Positions 36,715-47,000 of a stretch of 64,000 nucleotides of DNA are shown here, piece after piece. A model generated the notes under the pieces. That model was not told the DNA's origin. It saw only the letters and a program-made list of their open reading frames with translations, and ran no database searches. Every line of letters begins with the position of its first letter. Position 1 is the stretch's first letter. The stretch lies in contig NZ_CP194857.1 in the NCBI RefSeq assembly GCF_051020515.1, positions 1,922,001 through 1,986,000 of the forward strand, given 5' to 3'. The position numbers and the translations under genes are program-made. Source of the DNA: CALKWS01 sp051020515 (GTDB taxonomy: Bacteria; Actinomycetota; Actinomycetes; Actinomycetales; Beutenbergiaceae).

Positions 36715-38754
36715 ATGAACGTCAAGAAACTCTTCCGAGGTCCATTCATCTGGATCCTCATCGCCCTGTCCATGCTCTGGCTCAGTATCCGCATCTTCTC
36801 CGCTCCGGGCGTGGAGGAGATCGACACCTCCACCGGCCTGGAGCTGCTCGCCGGCGACACCGTGGAACAGGTGCAGATCACCGACGGGCAACAGCGGGTG
36901 AACCTGGTCCTGTCCGAGGACTACGAGGTGGACGGGGAGAGCAAGGGCACCGACCTGGAGTTCTACTACACCGAGCCCCAGGGCGAGGCCGTGATCGAGG
37001 CGATCGTGGCCGCCGAGCCCGAGGGCGGGTACAACTCGGTGGTGCCGCAGACCCCGTGGTGGACCACGTTCCTCATGACGTTCCTGACCATCGCGCTGCT
37101 GATCGGGGTGTTCTGGTTCATCCTCTCCCGCATGCAGGGCGGCGGGTCGCGGATGATGAACTTCGGCAAGTCCAAGGCCAAGCAGGTCACCAAGGAGACC
37201 CCGAAGGTGCGGTTCTCCGACGTGGCCGGAGCCGATGAGGCCGTGGAGGAGATGGAGGAGATCAAGGACTTCCTCGCCGACCCGGCCAAGTTCCAGGCGG
37301 TGGGCGCCAAGATCCCCAAGGGCGTGCTGCTGTACGGGCCGCCCGGGACGGGTAAGACACTGTTGGCCCGGGCGGTGGCCGGTGAGGCCGAAGTGCCCTT
37401 CTACACCATCTCCGGCTCGGACTTCGTGGAGATGTTCGTGGGCGTGGGAGCCTCGCGGGTGCGGGACCTGTTCGAGCAGGCCAAGGCGAACGCTCCGGCG
37501 ATCATCTTCGTGGACGAGATCGACGCCGTGGGTCGCCAGCGCGGCGCCGGCCTTGGTGGCGGGCACGACGAGCGCGAGCAGACCCTGAACCAGATGCTGG
37601 TGGAGATGGACGGCTTCGACGCCAACGCCAACGTCATCATGATCGCCGCGACCAACCGGCCCGACATCCTGGACCCGGCCCTGCTGCGCCCGGGCCGGTT
37701 CGACCGGCAGATCACCGTGGAAGCACCGGACCTCAAGGGTCGCGAGGCGATCCTGGCGGTGCATTCCCAGGGCAAGCCGATGGCCCCGGACGTGGACCTG
37801 CACATGGTGGCCAAGCGCACCCCCGGATTCACCGGCGCCGACCTGGCGAACGTGTTGAACGAGGCCGCGTTGCTGACCGCCCGCACCCACGGCACCACGA
37901 TCACCAACAAGGCCCTGGACGAGGCCATCGACCGGGTGATCGCCGGCCCGCAGAAGCACAGCCGGGTGATGAACGAGCAGGAGCGCAAACTCACCGCCTA
38001 CCACGAGGGCGGACACGCGCTGGTGGCAGCGGCGCTGCGTTACACCGACCCGGTCACCAAGGTGACCATCCTGCCGCGCGGGCGGGCCCTGGGGTACACG
38101 ATGGTGATGCCCGCCGAGGACAAGTACTCCACCACCCGCAACGAACTGCTCGACCAACTCGCCTACGCCATGGGTGGGAGGGTGGCCGAGGAGATCGTCT
38201 TCCACGACCCCACCACCGGCGCCTCCAACGACATCGAGAAGGCCACCGCCACCGCACGGCGGATGGTCAAGGAGTTCGGGATGAGCGAACGGGTCGGGGC
38301 GATCAAACTGGGCTCGGCCTCCGGCGAGGTGTTCCTCGGCCGGGACATGGGCCACGAGCGGGAGTACTCCGAGGACGTGGCCGGCCGGGTCGACGCCGAG
38401 GTGCGCCGGCTGATCGAGTCTGCCCATGACGAGGCCTGGGAGATCCTGACCGGGTACCGCCACGTGCTCGACGAACTCGCGCTGGAACTGCTGGAGCGGG
38501 AGACCCTGAACCAGCAGGAACTCGCGGAGATCTTCGCCGCCGTGACCAAGCGCGACCCGCGCCCGGTGTGGCTGTCCAGTCAGCAGCGCACCATCAGCGA
38601 CAAACCGCCGGTGCGCTCCTCCCGGGAGATCGCCGGAGGCGAGGGCCAGGAACTGCCCCAGGACCAGGCCGCCGCCGCCGGGGGCGAGACGGCGAACCCG
38701 CCCACCGGCACCGCGCCCGCACCGGACCCGGAGCCACCGGCCCCCGGGCAGTAG
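36715..38754 (+). CDS. ftsH: ATP-dependent zinc metalloprotease FtsH
   Basis: The protein has 679 residues. Two transmembrane helices (about 9-29 and 117-138) flank a small periplasmic domain. An AAA+ module carries Walker A GPPGTGKT (about 208-215), Walker B IIFVDEID, and the second region of homology with arginine fingers (RPGRFDRQ). The M41 peptidase domain has HEGGH at 430-434. A Pro/Ala-rich tail ends the protein. It degrades misfolded membrane and some cytosolic proteins. In relatives the folate genes follow at once; here an inserted carbohydrate operon on the other strand separates them. Confidence 0.96.
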   Translation: MNVKKLFRGPFIWILIALSMLWLSIRIFSAPGVEEIDTSTGLELLAGDTVEQVQITDGQQRVNLVLSEDYEVDGESKGTDLEFYYTEPQGEAVIEAIVAAEPEGGYNSVVPQTPWWTTFLMTFLTIALLIGVFWFILSRMQGGGSRMMNFGKSKAKQVTKETPKVRFSDVAGADEAVEEMEEIKDFLADPAKFQAVGAKIPKGVLLYGPPGTGKTLLARAVAGEAEVPFYTISGSDFVEMFVGVGASRVRDLFEQAKANAPAIIFVDEIDAVGRQRGAGLGGGHDEREQTLNQMLVEMDGFDANANVIMIAATNRPDILDPALLRPGRFDRQITVEAPDLKGREAILAVHSQGKPMAPDVDLHMVAKRTPGFTGADLANVLNEAALLTARTHGTTITNKALDEAIDRVIAGPQKHSRVMNEQERKLTAYHEGGHALVAAALRYTDPVTKVTILPRGRALGYTMVMPAEDKYSTTRNELLDQLAYAMGGRVAEEIVFHDPTTGASNDIEKATATARRMVKEFGMSERVGAIKLGSASGEVFLGRDMGHEREYSEDVAGRVDAEVRRLIESAHDEAWEILTGYRHVLDELALELLERETLNQQELAEIFAAVTKRDPRPVWLSSQQRTISDKPPVRSSREIAGGEGQELPQDQAAAAGGETANPPTGTAPAPDPEPPAPGQ

Positions 38755-38795
38755 CCCCGCTGTCGGGGTGGCGCGTGGCGGGTGGCGCGGCCCGG

Positions 38796-39799
38796 TCAGT
38801 CCTGGCTGAAGGCGGCGTCGAAGGACTGGGTGGACGGTTCGAAGTCGAACTTCTTCAGCGCTGCCAGTGACTCCGGGGCACCCACCAGCCGGTCCATCCC
38901 CGCGTCCTCCCACTCCACCGAGATCGGCCCGTCGTATCCGATCGCGGTCAGCGCCCGGAACGCCTGCTCCCCACGGGCACGTCTCCCCGCCCGGCGGAGA
39001 CGAAGTCCCAGCCGCGCCGCCCATCGCCCCAGGGCAGGTGCGAGGACAGGATCCCGGCCCGGCCGTTGCCCATCCGCATCTTGGTGTCCTTGCAGTCCAC
39101 GTGGTAGATGCGATCAGCGAAGTCGTAGATGAAGTCGACGACGTCGATGCCCTGCCACATCATGTGCGAGGGGTCCCAGTTCAGCCCGAACGCCTCCCGG
39201 TGCCCGATCGCCTCCAGGGTCTTCACCGTGGAGTGGTAGTCATAGGCGATCTCGCTGGGGTGCACCTCGTGGGCGAACCGCACGCCCTCGGAGTCGAAGA
39301 CGTCCAGGATCGGGTTCCATCGCTCGGCGAAGTCGGCGTAGCCCGCCTCGATCTTCTCGGCCGGTACCGGGGGGAACATCGCCACGTACTGCCAGATCGA
39401 GGATCCGGTGAAGCCCACCACGGTGTCCACTCCCAGCCGCCGAGCCAGGCGGGCGGTGTGCTTCATCTCCTCGGCCGCGCGCTGGCGCACCCCCTCGGGG
39501 TCCCCATCGCCCCACACCCTGGCACCCACGATGGCCTGGTGCCGGAAGTCGATCGGGTCATCACACACCGCCTGACCCTTGAGGTGGTTCGAGATCGTCC
39601 ACAGTCTCAGCCCGTGCCGCTCCAGGATGCCCAACCGATCGGCGATGTAGTCGTCGTCGTCCCAGCGCCAGGCATCCAGGTGCTCCCCGGACACCGCGAT
39701 CTCCAGGCCGTCATAGCCCCACCCGGCGGCGAGTTCGGCCACCTCCTCCAGGGTCAGGTCGGCCCACTGGCCGGTGAACAGGGTGAACGGGCGTGCCAT
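38796..39799 (-). CDS. Sugar phosphate isomerase/epimerase, xylose isomerase-like TIM barrel (frame broken once)
   Basis: This AP-endonuclease-2-like TIM barrel begins MARPFTLFTGQWADL and carries metal-ligand acids and histidines (FAHEVHPSEIAYD, LNWDPSHMMWQG, IYHVDCKDTK). The frame breaks near 38975; the true end continues ...SVEWEDAGMDRLVGAPESL to the stop at 38796, giving about 334 residues. Such IolE/IolI-like enzymes isomerise or epimerise sugars or inositol derivatives. It is the last gene of a four-gene operon with two Gfo/Idh/MocA dehydrogenases and a second barrel enzyme; GAAGGAG precedes its start. Confidence 0.85.
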
Positions 39800-39842
39800 G
39801 GTGACTCCTTCGTGGGTGGTGGGACAGGTCAGGATCGACGGG

Positions 39843-41042
39843 TCAGGCCGACCCCAGTGTGATGGTGGCCGAGGCGTTCCGGGCGGACTCCTGGGCGGCG
39901 GCCAACACCCGTTGGGTGGCCAGGCCGTCGGCGAACGACGGCGTGGGCGGGGTCCCCGAGTCCAGTGCGGAGAGGAAGTCGCGCACCTGGTGCACGAAGG
40001 TGTGCTGCCACCCGATCACGTGCCCCGGTGGCCACCACGCGGACAGGTAGGGGTGGTCCTCCTCGGTGATCAGGACGCGGGCGAACCCGTGCGAGGCGGC
40101 GTCGGTGCCGCGCAGCACCTGCAATTCGTTCAACCGCTCCAGGTCGAAACAGATCGCACCCTCGGTGCCGTAGATCTCCAGGGTGAGGGCGTTCTTGCGG
40201 CCCAGCGCCACCCGGGAGACCTCCACGCCGGCTACCGCCCGCTCGGCCACGGCCCCACCGGACAGGCCCAGGGTCAGCCAGGCGCCGTCGTCGACCGTCA
40301 CGTCCTCGGGCCCGGCGGGCCCCGGGCGCTGCGGTACGAACGTCTGCAGCCGGGCCGACACGTCGGTGGCGGTGGAACCGGTCAGGAAGCCGACCAGGTC
40401 CACGGTGTGGCTGGCGATGTCGCCGAGGGCGCCCGATCCGGCGGTCTCGGCCCGCAGTCGCCAGGTCATCGGTGCCTGAGCGTCGGCCAGCCAGTCCTGC
40501 AGGTAGGCCCCGCGGATCTGGCGGACCTGTCCGATGACGCCCTGCGCGATCAGGTTCCGGGCATGCGCCAGCGCCGGCACCCGGCGGTAGTTGAACCCGA
40601 CCATGGAGAACGCCCCGCGCCCGGTGGCCTCGGTCGCGGCCGCGGCCATCGCCTCGGCCTCGGTGAGGGTGTTGGCCAGGGGCTTTTCCACCATGACGTG
40701 CTTGCCCGCGGCCAGGGCGGCCAGGGCGATCTCGGCGTGCGTCTCCCCCGGTGTGCAGATGTCGACGATGTCGATGTCATCCCGGGCGATCACGTCACGC
40801 CAGTCGGTGGCGGACTCGGCCCACCCGTAGGTGGCGGCGGCCTCGGCCACCTGGCCGGCATCGCGTCCCACCAGCACCTGGCGCGAGGTCGCCGGGACGT
40901 CGAAGTGGGCGCTCACCTCTCGCCAGGCGGCCGAGTGGGCCTTGCCCATGAACGCGTAGCCGATGCAGGCCACGCCCAGGGGCCCGGTGCCTGGGCTGCC
41001 GGTGCTGCCTGGGCTGCCGGTGCCCGTGGCTGCGTCGCTCAT
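39843..41042 (-). CDS. Gfo/Idh/MocA family oxidoreductase
   Basis: This 399-residue protein opens with a Gly/Ser/Thr-rich leader, then a Rossmann domain (VACIGYAFMGKAHSAAW). It continues with VEKPLANT for the active-site Lys, and the C-terminal domain includes GDIASHTVDLVGFLTG, where a conserved His is expected. Its ATG overlaps the stop of the preceding gene (ATGA). With the neighbouring dehydrogenase and the two isomerase-like genes it probably forms a pathway that oxidises and isomerises a sugar or inositol. No transporter or regulator gene is adjacent, so the substrate cannot be guessed. Confidence 0.87.
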   Translation of the reverse strand: MSDAATGTGSPGSTGSPGTGPLGVACIGYAFMGKAHSAAWREVSAHFDVPATSRQVLVGRDAGQVAEAAATYGWAESATDWRDVIARDDIDIVDICTPGETHAEIALAALAAGKHVMVEKPLANTLTEAEAMAAAATEATGRGAFSMVGFNYRRVPALAHARNLIAQGVIGQVRQIRGAYLQDWLADAQAPMTWRLRAETAGSGALGDIASHTVDLVGFLTGSTATDVSARLQTFVPQRPGPAGPEDVTVDDGAWLTLGLSGGAVAERAVAGVEVSRVALGRKNALTLEIYGTEGAICFDLERLNELQVLRGTDAASHGFARVLITEEDHPYLSAWWPPGHVIGWQHTFVHQVRDFLSALDSGTPPTPSFADGLATQRVLAAAQESARNASATITLGSA

Positions 41043-42198
41043 GCTGCCCCCAGGGTCGGTCGGGCCGGATCGAAGCCGTCGTCCAGGACCGGCACGTCCG
41101 GTGCCCGGGAGCCTATCGAGACGAACGAGGTGGTGCGGGCCGAGGAGGTGATCGACGCCATCACCTCCAGCACGTGCAGGGCCAGATCGCCGCTGGCCCG
41201 ATGGCCGGTGCCGCTGCGGATCGCCCGGGCCATCTCCAGCACGCCCAGGCCCCGTCCGTGCGCGGGGCCGGTGGAGTCGATGGCCTCCCACTCATCGGAG
41301 CCGGTGCGCCACAGCCGGATCTGCCCGTCGAACTGGTTCGGGTCCGGTAGCGCGATGGTGGCCTCGCTGCCGGCGATCTCGACGAACCCGGTGCGCGGGG
41401 CCGGGGAGTCGAAACTGAACACCGCCTGGGCGCTGGCGCCGGAGGCGAATCCGATGAGCGCGCCGGTATGGGTGTGTCGGCGGTGACCTCGAAGGTCTGC
41501 CCGGCATTGGGGCCGGACCCGATGACGCGCTCGGTGCGCGCGGTGGAGGCCAGTGCCGCCACGGTGGCCACCGAGCCGAAGATCTGGATCAGGGTGGTCA
41601 GATAGTAGGGCCCGATGTCGAACAAGGGGCCGGCGCCCTCCCCGAACAGGAACGCCGGGTTGGGGTGCCACAGGTCCGGGCCGGGGTTCTGCATCAACGC
41701 CAGCGCCGTGAGCGGGGTGCCGATGTCGCCACGCTCGATGATCCGGCGCGCGGTCTGCAGGCCGGTGCCCAGGACGGTGTCGGGTGCGCAGCCCACCCGG
41801 AGTCCGGCCGCGGCGGCCTGGTCCAGCAGTGACTTCCCGGCGTCCACGTCCAGGGCGAGCGGCTTCTCGTTCCACACGTGCTTGCCGGCGGCGATTGCGG
41901 CCTGGCCCACCGCCACGTGCGCAGCCGGGGTGGTCAGGTTCACCACGATCTCCACCTCGGGGTGGTTCAGGACCGCCTCGACGTCGCCGTGGGTGGGGAT
42001 CGCGTACTCCTCGGCCCTGTCCGCAGCGGCTCGGGCGTTCTGGTCGGCGATCGCGTGCACCTGCAGGTCGGGGAAGGAGGTCATGGTCCGCAGGTAGGCG
42101 CCGGAGATCACCCCGGCCCCGATCACCCCGACCCCCACCGGTCCCGAACCCTGCGCGGACAGTGCCGCCCCGGCTGCTCCGGCTGTCGCAGCGCTCAC
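41039..42198 (-). CDS. Gfo/Idh/MocA family oxidoreductase (frame broken once)
   Basis: The start is a GTG at 42198 overlapping the previous stop by 4 bases. The Rossmann motif is GVIGAGVISGAYL, the active-site region NEKPLAL. A frame break near 41470 (TADT then THTGALIGFASG) leads to the C-terminal portion ending ...DPARPTLGAA, about 386 residues in total. The sequence FLFGEGAGPLFDIGPYYLT is the typical His/Tyr-containing region of the family with Asp-Ile-Gly. It is translationally coupled on both sides within the four-gene carbohydrate operon. Confidence 0.82.
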
Positions 42199-42926
42199 TT
42201 GGCGATCCCTTCCAGGTAGCGCAGGGACTGCTCCACGGCGGTGAACATGTCGCCGCGGTGGTCATCGAGTTCCACCACGCCCAGTTTCAGGTGCTCGGCC
42301 GCCGCCAGAATGTCCGGTACCGGCATCGAGCCCTCGCCCAGCGCCATCTGATCGGCGGCGTCACTGGTGATCGGGCCGTCCTTCAGGTGCAGGTACTGCA
42401 CCCGCGGTCCCAGGGTGCCGATCAGGGCTACCGGGTCCACCCCGGCAACTGCGGCCCAGTAGGTGTCGATCTCCAGGACCACCTCCGGGTCGAGTCGGTC
42501 GGCGAAGTACTCGATCGCGGTGCGGCCATCGATCTGCGCGAACTCCCACCAGTGGTTGTGGTAGCCGATCTTCAGACCGTGCTCGGCGGCGGCACTCGCG
42601 GCCTGGTTCAGGGCGGCGGCGATCGCCTCCACGCCTGCGGCGCTGGTCCACTCCGACTCCGGAGTGGCCGGCAGAATCACGGTGCCGATGCCCAGTTGTG
42701 TGGCGGCGGCGAAGATCCCGGCCTGGTTCTCCCCGAGCAGCGGCGCGTGCGTGGTGGGGGCGCTGAGCCCGTGCGTACGCAGCGCTGCTCCCAGTGCCTC
42801 GGTCTCGGGCACGATCCGGTACGGCTCCACCTGGGTGTACCCGAACTCGGCCACCCGCTTCAGGGTGCCGTCCAGGTCTTCGTCGAGGTGGTTGCGCAGG
42901 GTGTAGAGCTGGAGGGAGTGGGACAC
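42195..42926 (-). CDS. Sugar phosphate isomerase/epimerase (TIM barrel), first gene of the operon
   Basis: This 243-residue protein starts at the GTG at 42926, giving VSHSLQLYTLRNHLDED, preceded by GGAGCA. Xylose isomerase-like TIM-barrel motifs include GYHNHWWEF (a metal-site His-Asn-His), VLEIDTYWA and VQYLHLKDG. It is the first gene of the operon running down to 38796. The 240 bases upstream contain an AT-rich patch (42969-43010) where the promoter probably lies, shared with the divergent folE region. Confidence 0.87.
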   Translation of the reverse strand: MSHSLQLYTLRNHLDEDLDGTLKRVAEFGYTQVEPYRIVPETEALGAALRTHGLSAPTTHAPLLGENQAGIFAAATQLGIGTVILPATPESEWTSAAGVEAIAAALNQAASAAAEHGLKIGYHNHWWEFAQIDGRTAIEYFADRLDPEVVLEIDTYWAAVAGVDPVALIGTLGPRVQYLHLKDGPITSDAADQMALGEGSMPVPDILAAAEHLKLGVVELDDHRGDMFTAVEQSLRYLEGIAK

Positions 42927-43168
42927 GGGGAGTGCTCCTAGGTCGATGCGGAGGGTCGCAACCACCCTATGGGCACTTATGTATGTCTACCAACAAGCAA
43001 AAGTAGGCACGCGATGGTGCATCCGGCCGGTTCGGATCGCGCACTGCGCCCGGTGGCGGCAAGCGCGCCGTAAGGTGGCGGCCGGCGCGCACTAAGGTGG
43101 CGGTGCCGCCGCAATAGGCTGGCGCGAGGACTCCCTCACCGCCGGTTCCCGCACAGGAGGTGCCTGCC

Positions 43169-43870
43169 ATGGCAGACCACGACGCCGCGCCCGCGCAGGA
43201 CCCTGCGCCCGGGCGGAGCCCCCACCCGGGCAGGGCCGACGGCGACGGCGACCGCCCGCGGGGCGCGGAAGCCGGGCGGGTGGTCGGGGACCGCCGGAGA
43301 GTGCGGCCCTACGACGCCGCCGGGGTGGCTCGGGCCGTGCGGGACCTGCTCCTCGCCGTCGGGGAGGACCCCGACCGCGAGGGCCTGCGGGAGACGCCCG
43401 AGCGGGTGGCCCGTTCCCTGGCCGAGTCCTTCTCGGGTCTGCACCAGGACCCTGCCGAGGTGGTGCAGACCTTCTTCGACATCGAGCACCAGGAGATGGT
43501 GCTGGTGCGCGACATCGAGGTGTACTCCATGTGCGAGCACCACCTGCTGCCCTTCCACGGGGTGGCGCACGTGGGCTACATCCCGGACGCCCACGGCCGG
43601 GTCACGGGGTTGAGCAAACTGGCCCGTCTGGTCGATGTCTATGCCAAACGCCCCCAGGTGCAGGAGCGACTGACCACCGAGGTCGCCGACGCGTTGGTGC
43701 ACCTGCTGGGTGCCCGCGGGGTGATCGTGGTGGTCGAGGCCGAGCACCTGTGCATGTCGATGCGTGGAGTGCGCAAGCCCGGTTCGCGGACCGTCACCTC
43801 CGCGGTGCGGGGCATGATGCGCCAGGGTCCCACCCGGGCCGAGGCGATGAGCCTGATCAACCGGCACTGA
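43169..43870 (+). CDS. folE: GTP cyclohydrolase I
   Basis: This 233-residue protein starts at the ATG at 43169, which has AGGAGG 8 bases upstream. A disordered leader of about 45 residues precedes the enzyme. Signatures are the zinc and active-site region SMCEHHLLPFHG, GLSKLARLVDVYAKRPQVQERLT, and the second zinc Cys in EAEHLCMSMRGV. It makes dihydroneopterin triphosphate, the first step of tetrahydrofolate synthesis. It heads the folate cluster folE-folP-folBK. Confidence 0.96.
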   Translation: MADHDAAPAQDPAPGRSPHPGRADGDGDRPRGAEAGRVVGDRRRVRPYDAAGVARAVRDLLLAVGEDPDREGLRETPERVARSLAESFSGLHQDPAEVVQTFFDIEHQEMVLVRDIEVYSMCEHHLLPFHGVAHVGYIPDAHGRVTGLSKLARLVDVYAKRPQVQERLTTEVADALVHLLGARGVIVVVEAEHLCMSMRGVRKPGSRTVTSAVRGMMRQGPTRAEAMSLINRH

Positions 43871-43908
43871 GCCTGATCAACCCGCACTGCGCCTGACGAA
43901 CCGGGACC
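43849..43908 (+). repeat. Three degenerate copies of a 20-bp unit at the end of folE
   Basis: GAGCCTGATCAACCGGCACT at 43849-43868 is repeated almost exactly at 43869-43888 and more loosely after it. The first copy encodes the last folE residues (SLINRH) and the others follow the stop codon, so a slippage or duplication event at the gene end is likely. Confidence 0.7.
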
Positions 43909-43993
43909 GGGTCTGGTCCACAGGCCGAGCCGGCGACTGTTCCCGTCGAAGATCCCGCCGCACCATCCTGCGCCGACAGTGCGCCCGGCGTCA

Positions 43994-43999
43994 TACCCT
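43994..43999 (+). promoter_or_regulatory. -10 box of a leaderless promoter for folP
   Basis: TACCCT ends 6 bases before the GTG at 44006, and no Shine-Dalgarno sequence precedes it. This fits a leaderless internal promoter of the folate cluster. Confidence 0.4.
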
Positions 44000-44005
44000 G
44001 GAGTC

Positions 44006-44871
44006 GTGAGCACACGCACGCAGGTGATGGGCATCGTCAACGTCACCCCTGACTCCTTCAGTGACGGAGGCCAGTGGTTCGAACGTGACGTGGCGATCGC
44101 CCATGGTCGCCACCTGCTGGCCCAGGGCGCCGACATCCTGGACATCGGTGGGGAGTCCACCCGCCCGGGAGCCTCCCGGGTGGGTGTGCAAGAGGAACTG
44201 GACCGGGTGCTCCCGGTGATCGAGGGACTGCTCGGGCACGCTCCGGTGCTCAGTGTGGACACGATGCGCGCACAGGTTGCCAGCGTCGCCGTGCAGGCGG
44301 GCGCCGGCATCATCAATGACGTCTCCGGGGGCCGCGCCGATCCGGACATGGCCGCGGTCGCCGCTGAGAGCGACGCCCGGTTCATCCTGTCCCACTGGCG
44401 CGGACACTCCGACGTGATGGCCTCCTTGACGAAGTACGACGACGTGGTCGAGGACGTGCGGGCGGAACTGTCCGCCCAGTCCAGGCGGTGGTCGATGCCG
44501 GGGTGTCCGAGGAGCGGATCATCATCGACCCCGGCTTGGGTTTTGCCAAGGACGCCGAGGCGAACTGGATCCTGCTGGCGAACCTGCACCGCTTGCAGGA
44601 CCTCGGATTCCCGGTGCTGGTGGGGGCTTCGCGCAAACGCTTCATCGGGGAGTTGCTGGCCCGGCACGGCGCCGAGTCCCTGCCCACCTTCCGGGACCGT
44701 GCCAGCGCGGCGATATCTGCCCTGGTGGCCCGGTCCGGCGCCTGGGCGGTCCGGGTGCACGACGTGCCGATCTCGGTCGATGCGGTCCGCGTGGCACAGG
44801 AGTTCCGGACCGCGACCCGGGGTCTGGACCAGCAGGCCCTGGCGCTGACACCGGATGTCGCGCAGGGATAA
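44006..44871 (+). CDS. folP: Dihydropteroate synthase (frame broken once)
   Basis: From the GTG at 44006 the enzyme opens with MGIVNVTPDSFSDGG, the classic DHPS signature, then DIGGESTRPGA (pterin-binding) and IINDVSGG. A base is missing near 44480; the frame then resumes VVDAGVSEERIIIDPGLGFAKDAE and ends with GASRKRFIG (PVLVGASRKRF) and a normal C-terminus, about 288 residues. It joins the pterin pyrophosphate to p-aminobenzoate and is the sulfonamide target. The break in an essential gene argues for sequence error. Confidence 0.92.
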
Positions 44872-44891
44872 TCGGAACAGGACGGGCCACA

Positions 44892-46992
44892 ATGGCGGCT
44901 ATGACAGCGAACGCGCACCGACCCGAGGCGGATGTGATCCGGCTGGTCGGACTAGGTGGAGTGGGCCGGCACGGGGTCCTGCCGGAGGAGCGCCGGGACG
45001 GCCAGACCTTCCTGGTGGACCTGGACATCCACGTCGATACCTCAGACGCTGCGGCAGGTGACGACCTCGGTGCGACCGTGGACTACGCCGCGGTGGCAAC
45101 CGAGGTGGTCGCTCTCATCGAGGGCGAACCGGTGAACCTGCTGGAGACCCTGGCCGCCCGGATCGCCGATGCGGTGCTGGCGCACGCGCGGGTGCTGGCG
45201 GTGGACGTCACCGTGCACAAGCCCGATGCGCCCCTGGGCCTGTTGTTCTCCGATGTGCAGGTGCGGATCAGCCGCGCGGCGGACCGTGCCGGCGGTTCGG
45301 CACCGAGCCGTGCCGAATCCGCGGCCGCGAGCGGGGCCGCGGCGGTGCCGGGTCCGGTGCTCGAGGCGTCTCCGTACACGCCCAACGAGGGAGTGCCGGC
45401 TCCCTCCCCGGCCGAGGCGGAGGAGGACGGCAGCGACGCGCTGGACCGCGAACCCGATGATGAGGTCGCGGTGGTCCTGGGCCTGGGCGGCAACGTCGGC
45501 GATGTACGGTCGACGCTGCGGGGGGTGGTCGACGATCTGCGCGGCGCACCCGGCCTGACGGTGCAGGAGGTCTCTCCGCTGGCACGTACTGCCGCGGTGA
45601 CCGCCGCCGATGCGGTCGCCCAGCCGGACTACCTCAACGCCGTCGTGCTGGCCACGACCACCATGTCACCGAACCGGCTGCTGGAACTGGCTCAGTCGCT
45701 GGAGGACAGTTACGGTCGCGTCCGCACCCACCGTTGGGGTCAGCGCACCGTGGATATCGACATTATCGATTATCAGGGTGTGTCCTCCACCGCCGAACAC
45801 CTGCAATTGCCGCACCCGCGTGCGAACGAGCGGGCCTTCGTGCTGGTGCCCTGGGCGCAGGCCGATGCCGATGCGTTCCTTCCCGGCCTCGGTGGCGGGC
45901 CGGTGGCGATGCTGGCCGAAACCGCTCCGGACCGCGGTGGGGTGCGATGGCTCGCGCTGGACTGGCTCGAACGTACCGGGCGGCACCGATTCGGCCAGCT
46001 TCGTGATCTCGGAGAGTGCCGCCCCCGCACCGGTGGGCCGCGAGGTGGGTGGCTCGGAGCAGGGTGGCTCGGAGCAGGGTGTCCCCGCGCGGGGTGAGGA
46101 GGCACCGCCGAGTGTGCCTCCACAACAGGACGACGACGCGCCGGCGCCGCAGGAGTCCGAACCCGGGCAGCAGGCCGAGCAGGCAGCGCCCTCGGTGGTG
46201 CCCCCGGAGGCGCCCGGGGTGTGGCAGGCTCCCGCTGCCGCCGAGTCCGGTGCGCTCCCGGTGGCTCCCGATGGCTCCGAGGTCTCCGTGGCCGGGCAAC
46301 CGGACGAGGCGCCTGACGGGGCCGACGACCTCGACCCGGCGCCGACGGCCGATCCGGCCCCGGCTGATCCCGCGCAGCCCGATGCCGGCCAGCCAGCCGG
46401 TGTCGCGTCGGTCGCGGAGTCCGGCGGCGCCCGGCCCGGGGGTGAGGTTTCGCCGGCACGTGAGTCCGGCGTCGAGGGGGAGCCCGCAGGAGTGCCGGAC
46501 CCCGAGCCCCAGGTTTGGGCGCAGGCTTCCGGCGAGCAGTCCTCGTCGCCCAATGTCGGCCAGGAGGAGGTCGAGCCGGCCTCGGTCCCGACGCCGGATC
46601 GCGTCCCGTCCGAATCAGCCGAGCCGGGGCCGGCCGAACCCGAGCCAGAGCCCGAGCCGGCTGAGCCCGAGTCCGAGCCCGAGGCGACCGATCCCGCGCA
46701 AGAGCCTGCGGCGACCGCACCGGAGCCGGAGCCCGAGCCGGCTGAGCCCGAGCCCGAGCCGGCCGAGCCAGAGCCCGAGCCGGCCGAGCCAGAGCCCGAG
46801 CCGGCTGAGCCCGAGCCCGCGCAGGCCGAGACGCAACCTGCTGAGCCAGATCCCGCCGAGCCCGCACCGGCGGCTGCGGACACACCTGCACCGTGGCCCC
46901 CGCGCGGCACCGAGACGCCCTCCCCCGAGCAGACCCCCAAGCCGTTCGCGCCGCGCTGGCAGCCCGTCCAGCGCCGTGACGAGGAGTCCTGA
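44892..46992 (+). CDS. folBK: Dihydroneopterin aldolase-HPPK fusion with a long Pro-Glu tail (frame broken once)
   Basis: Three parts lie in order. FolB is at about 10-120, with GVGRHGVLPEERRDGQTFLVDL. After a Pro/Ala linker, FolK is at about 195-355, with LGLGGNVGDVRSTL and the substrate-binding RWGQRTVDIDII, LQLPHPRANERAFVLVPW. A disordered tail of about 325 residues follows, dominated by repeated EPEPAEP units and ending FAPRWQPVQRRDEES. The tail is reached by removing one extra G in the GGG run near 45978-45980. The first two parts catalyse consecutive steps of folate synthesis. The tail's purpose is unknown. If the extra base is real, the protein would end at 46097. Confidence 0.85.
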
Positions 46993-47000
46993 CCACATCG

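Noticed and set aside
36298..39024. Long minus-strand frame (over 900 codons) opposite ftsH
   Set aside because: The coding evidence (AAA+ and HEGGH motifs) is on the plus strand; the antisense frame shows no domain and no ribosome-binding site.
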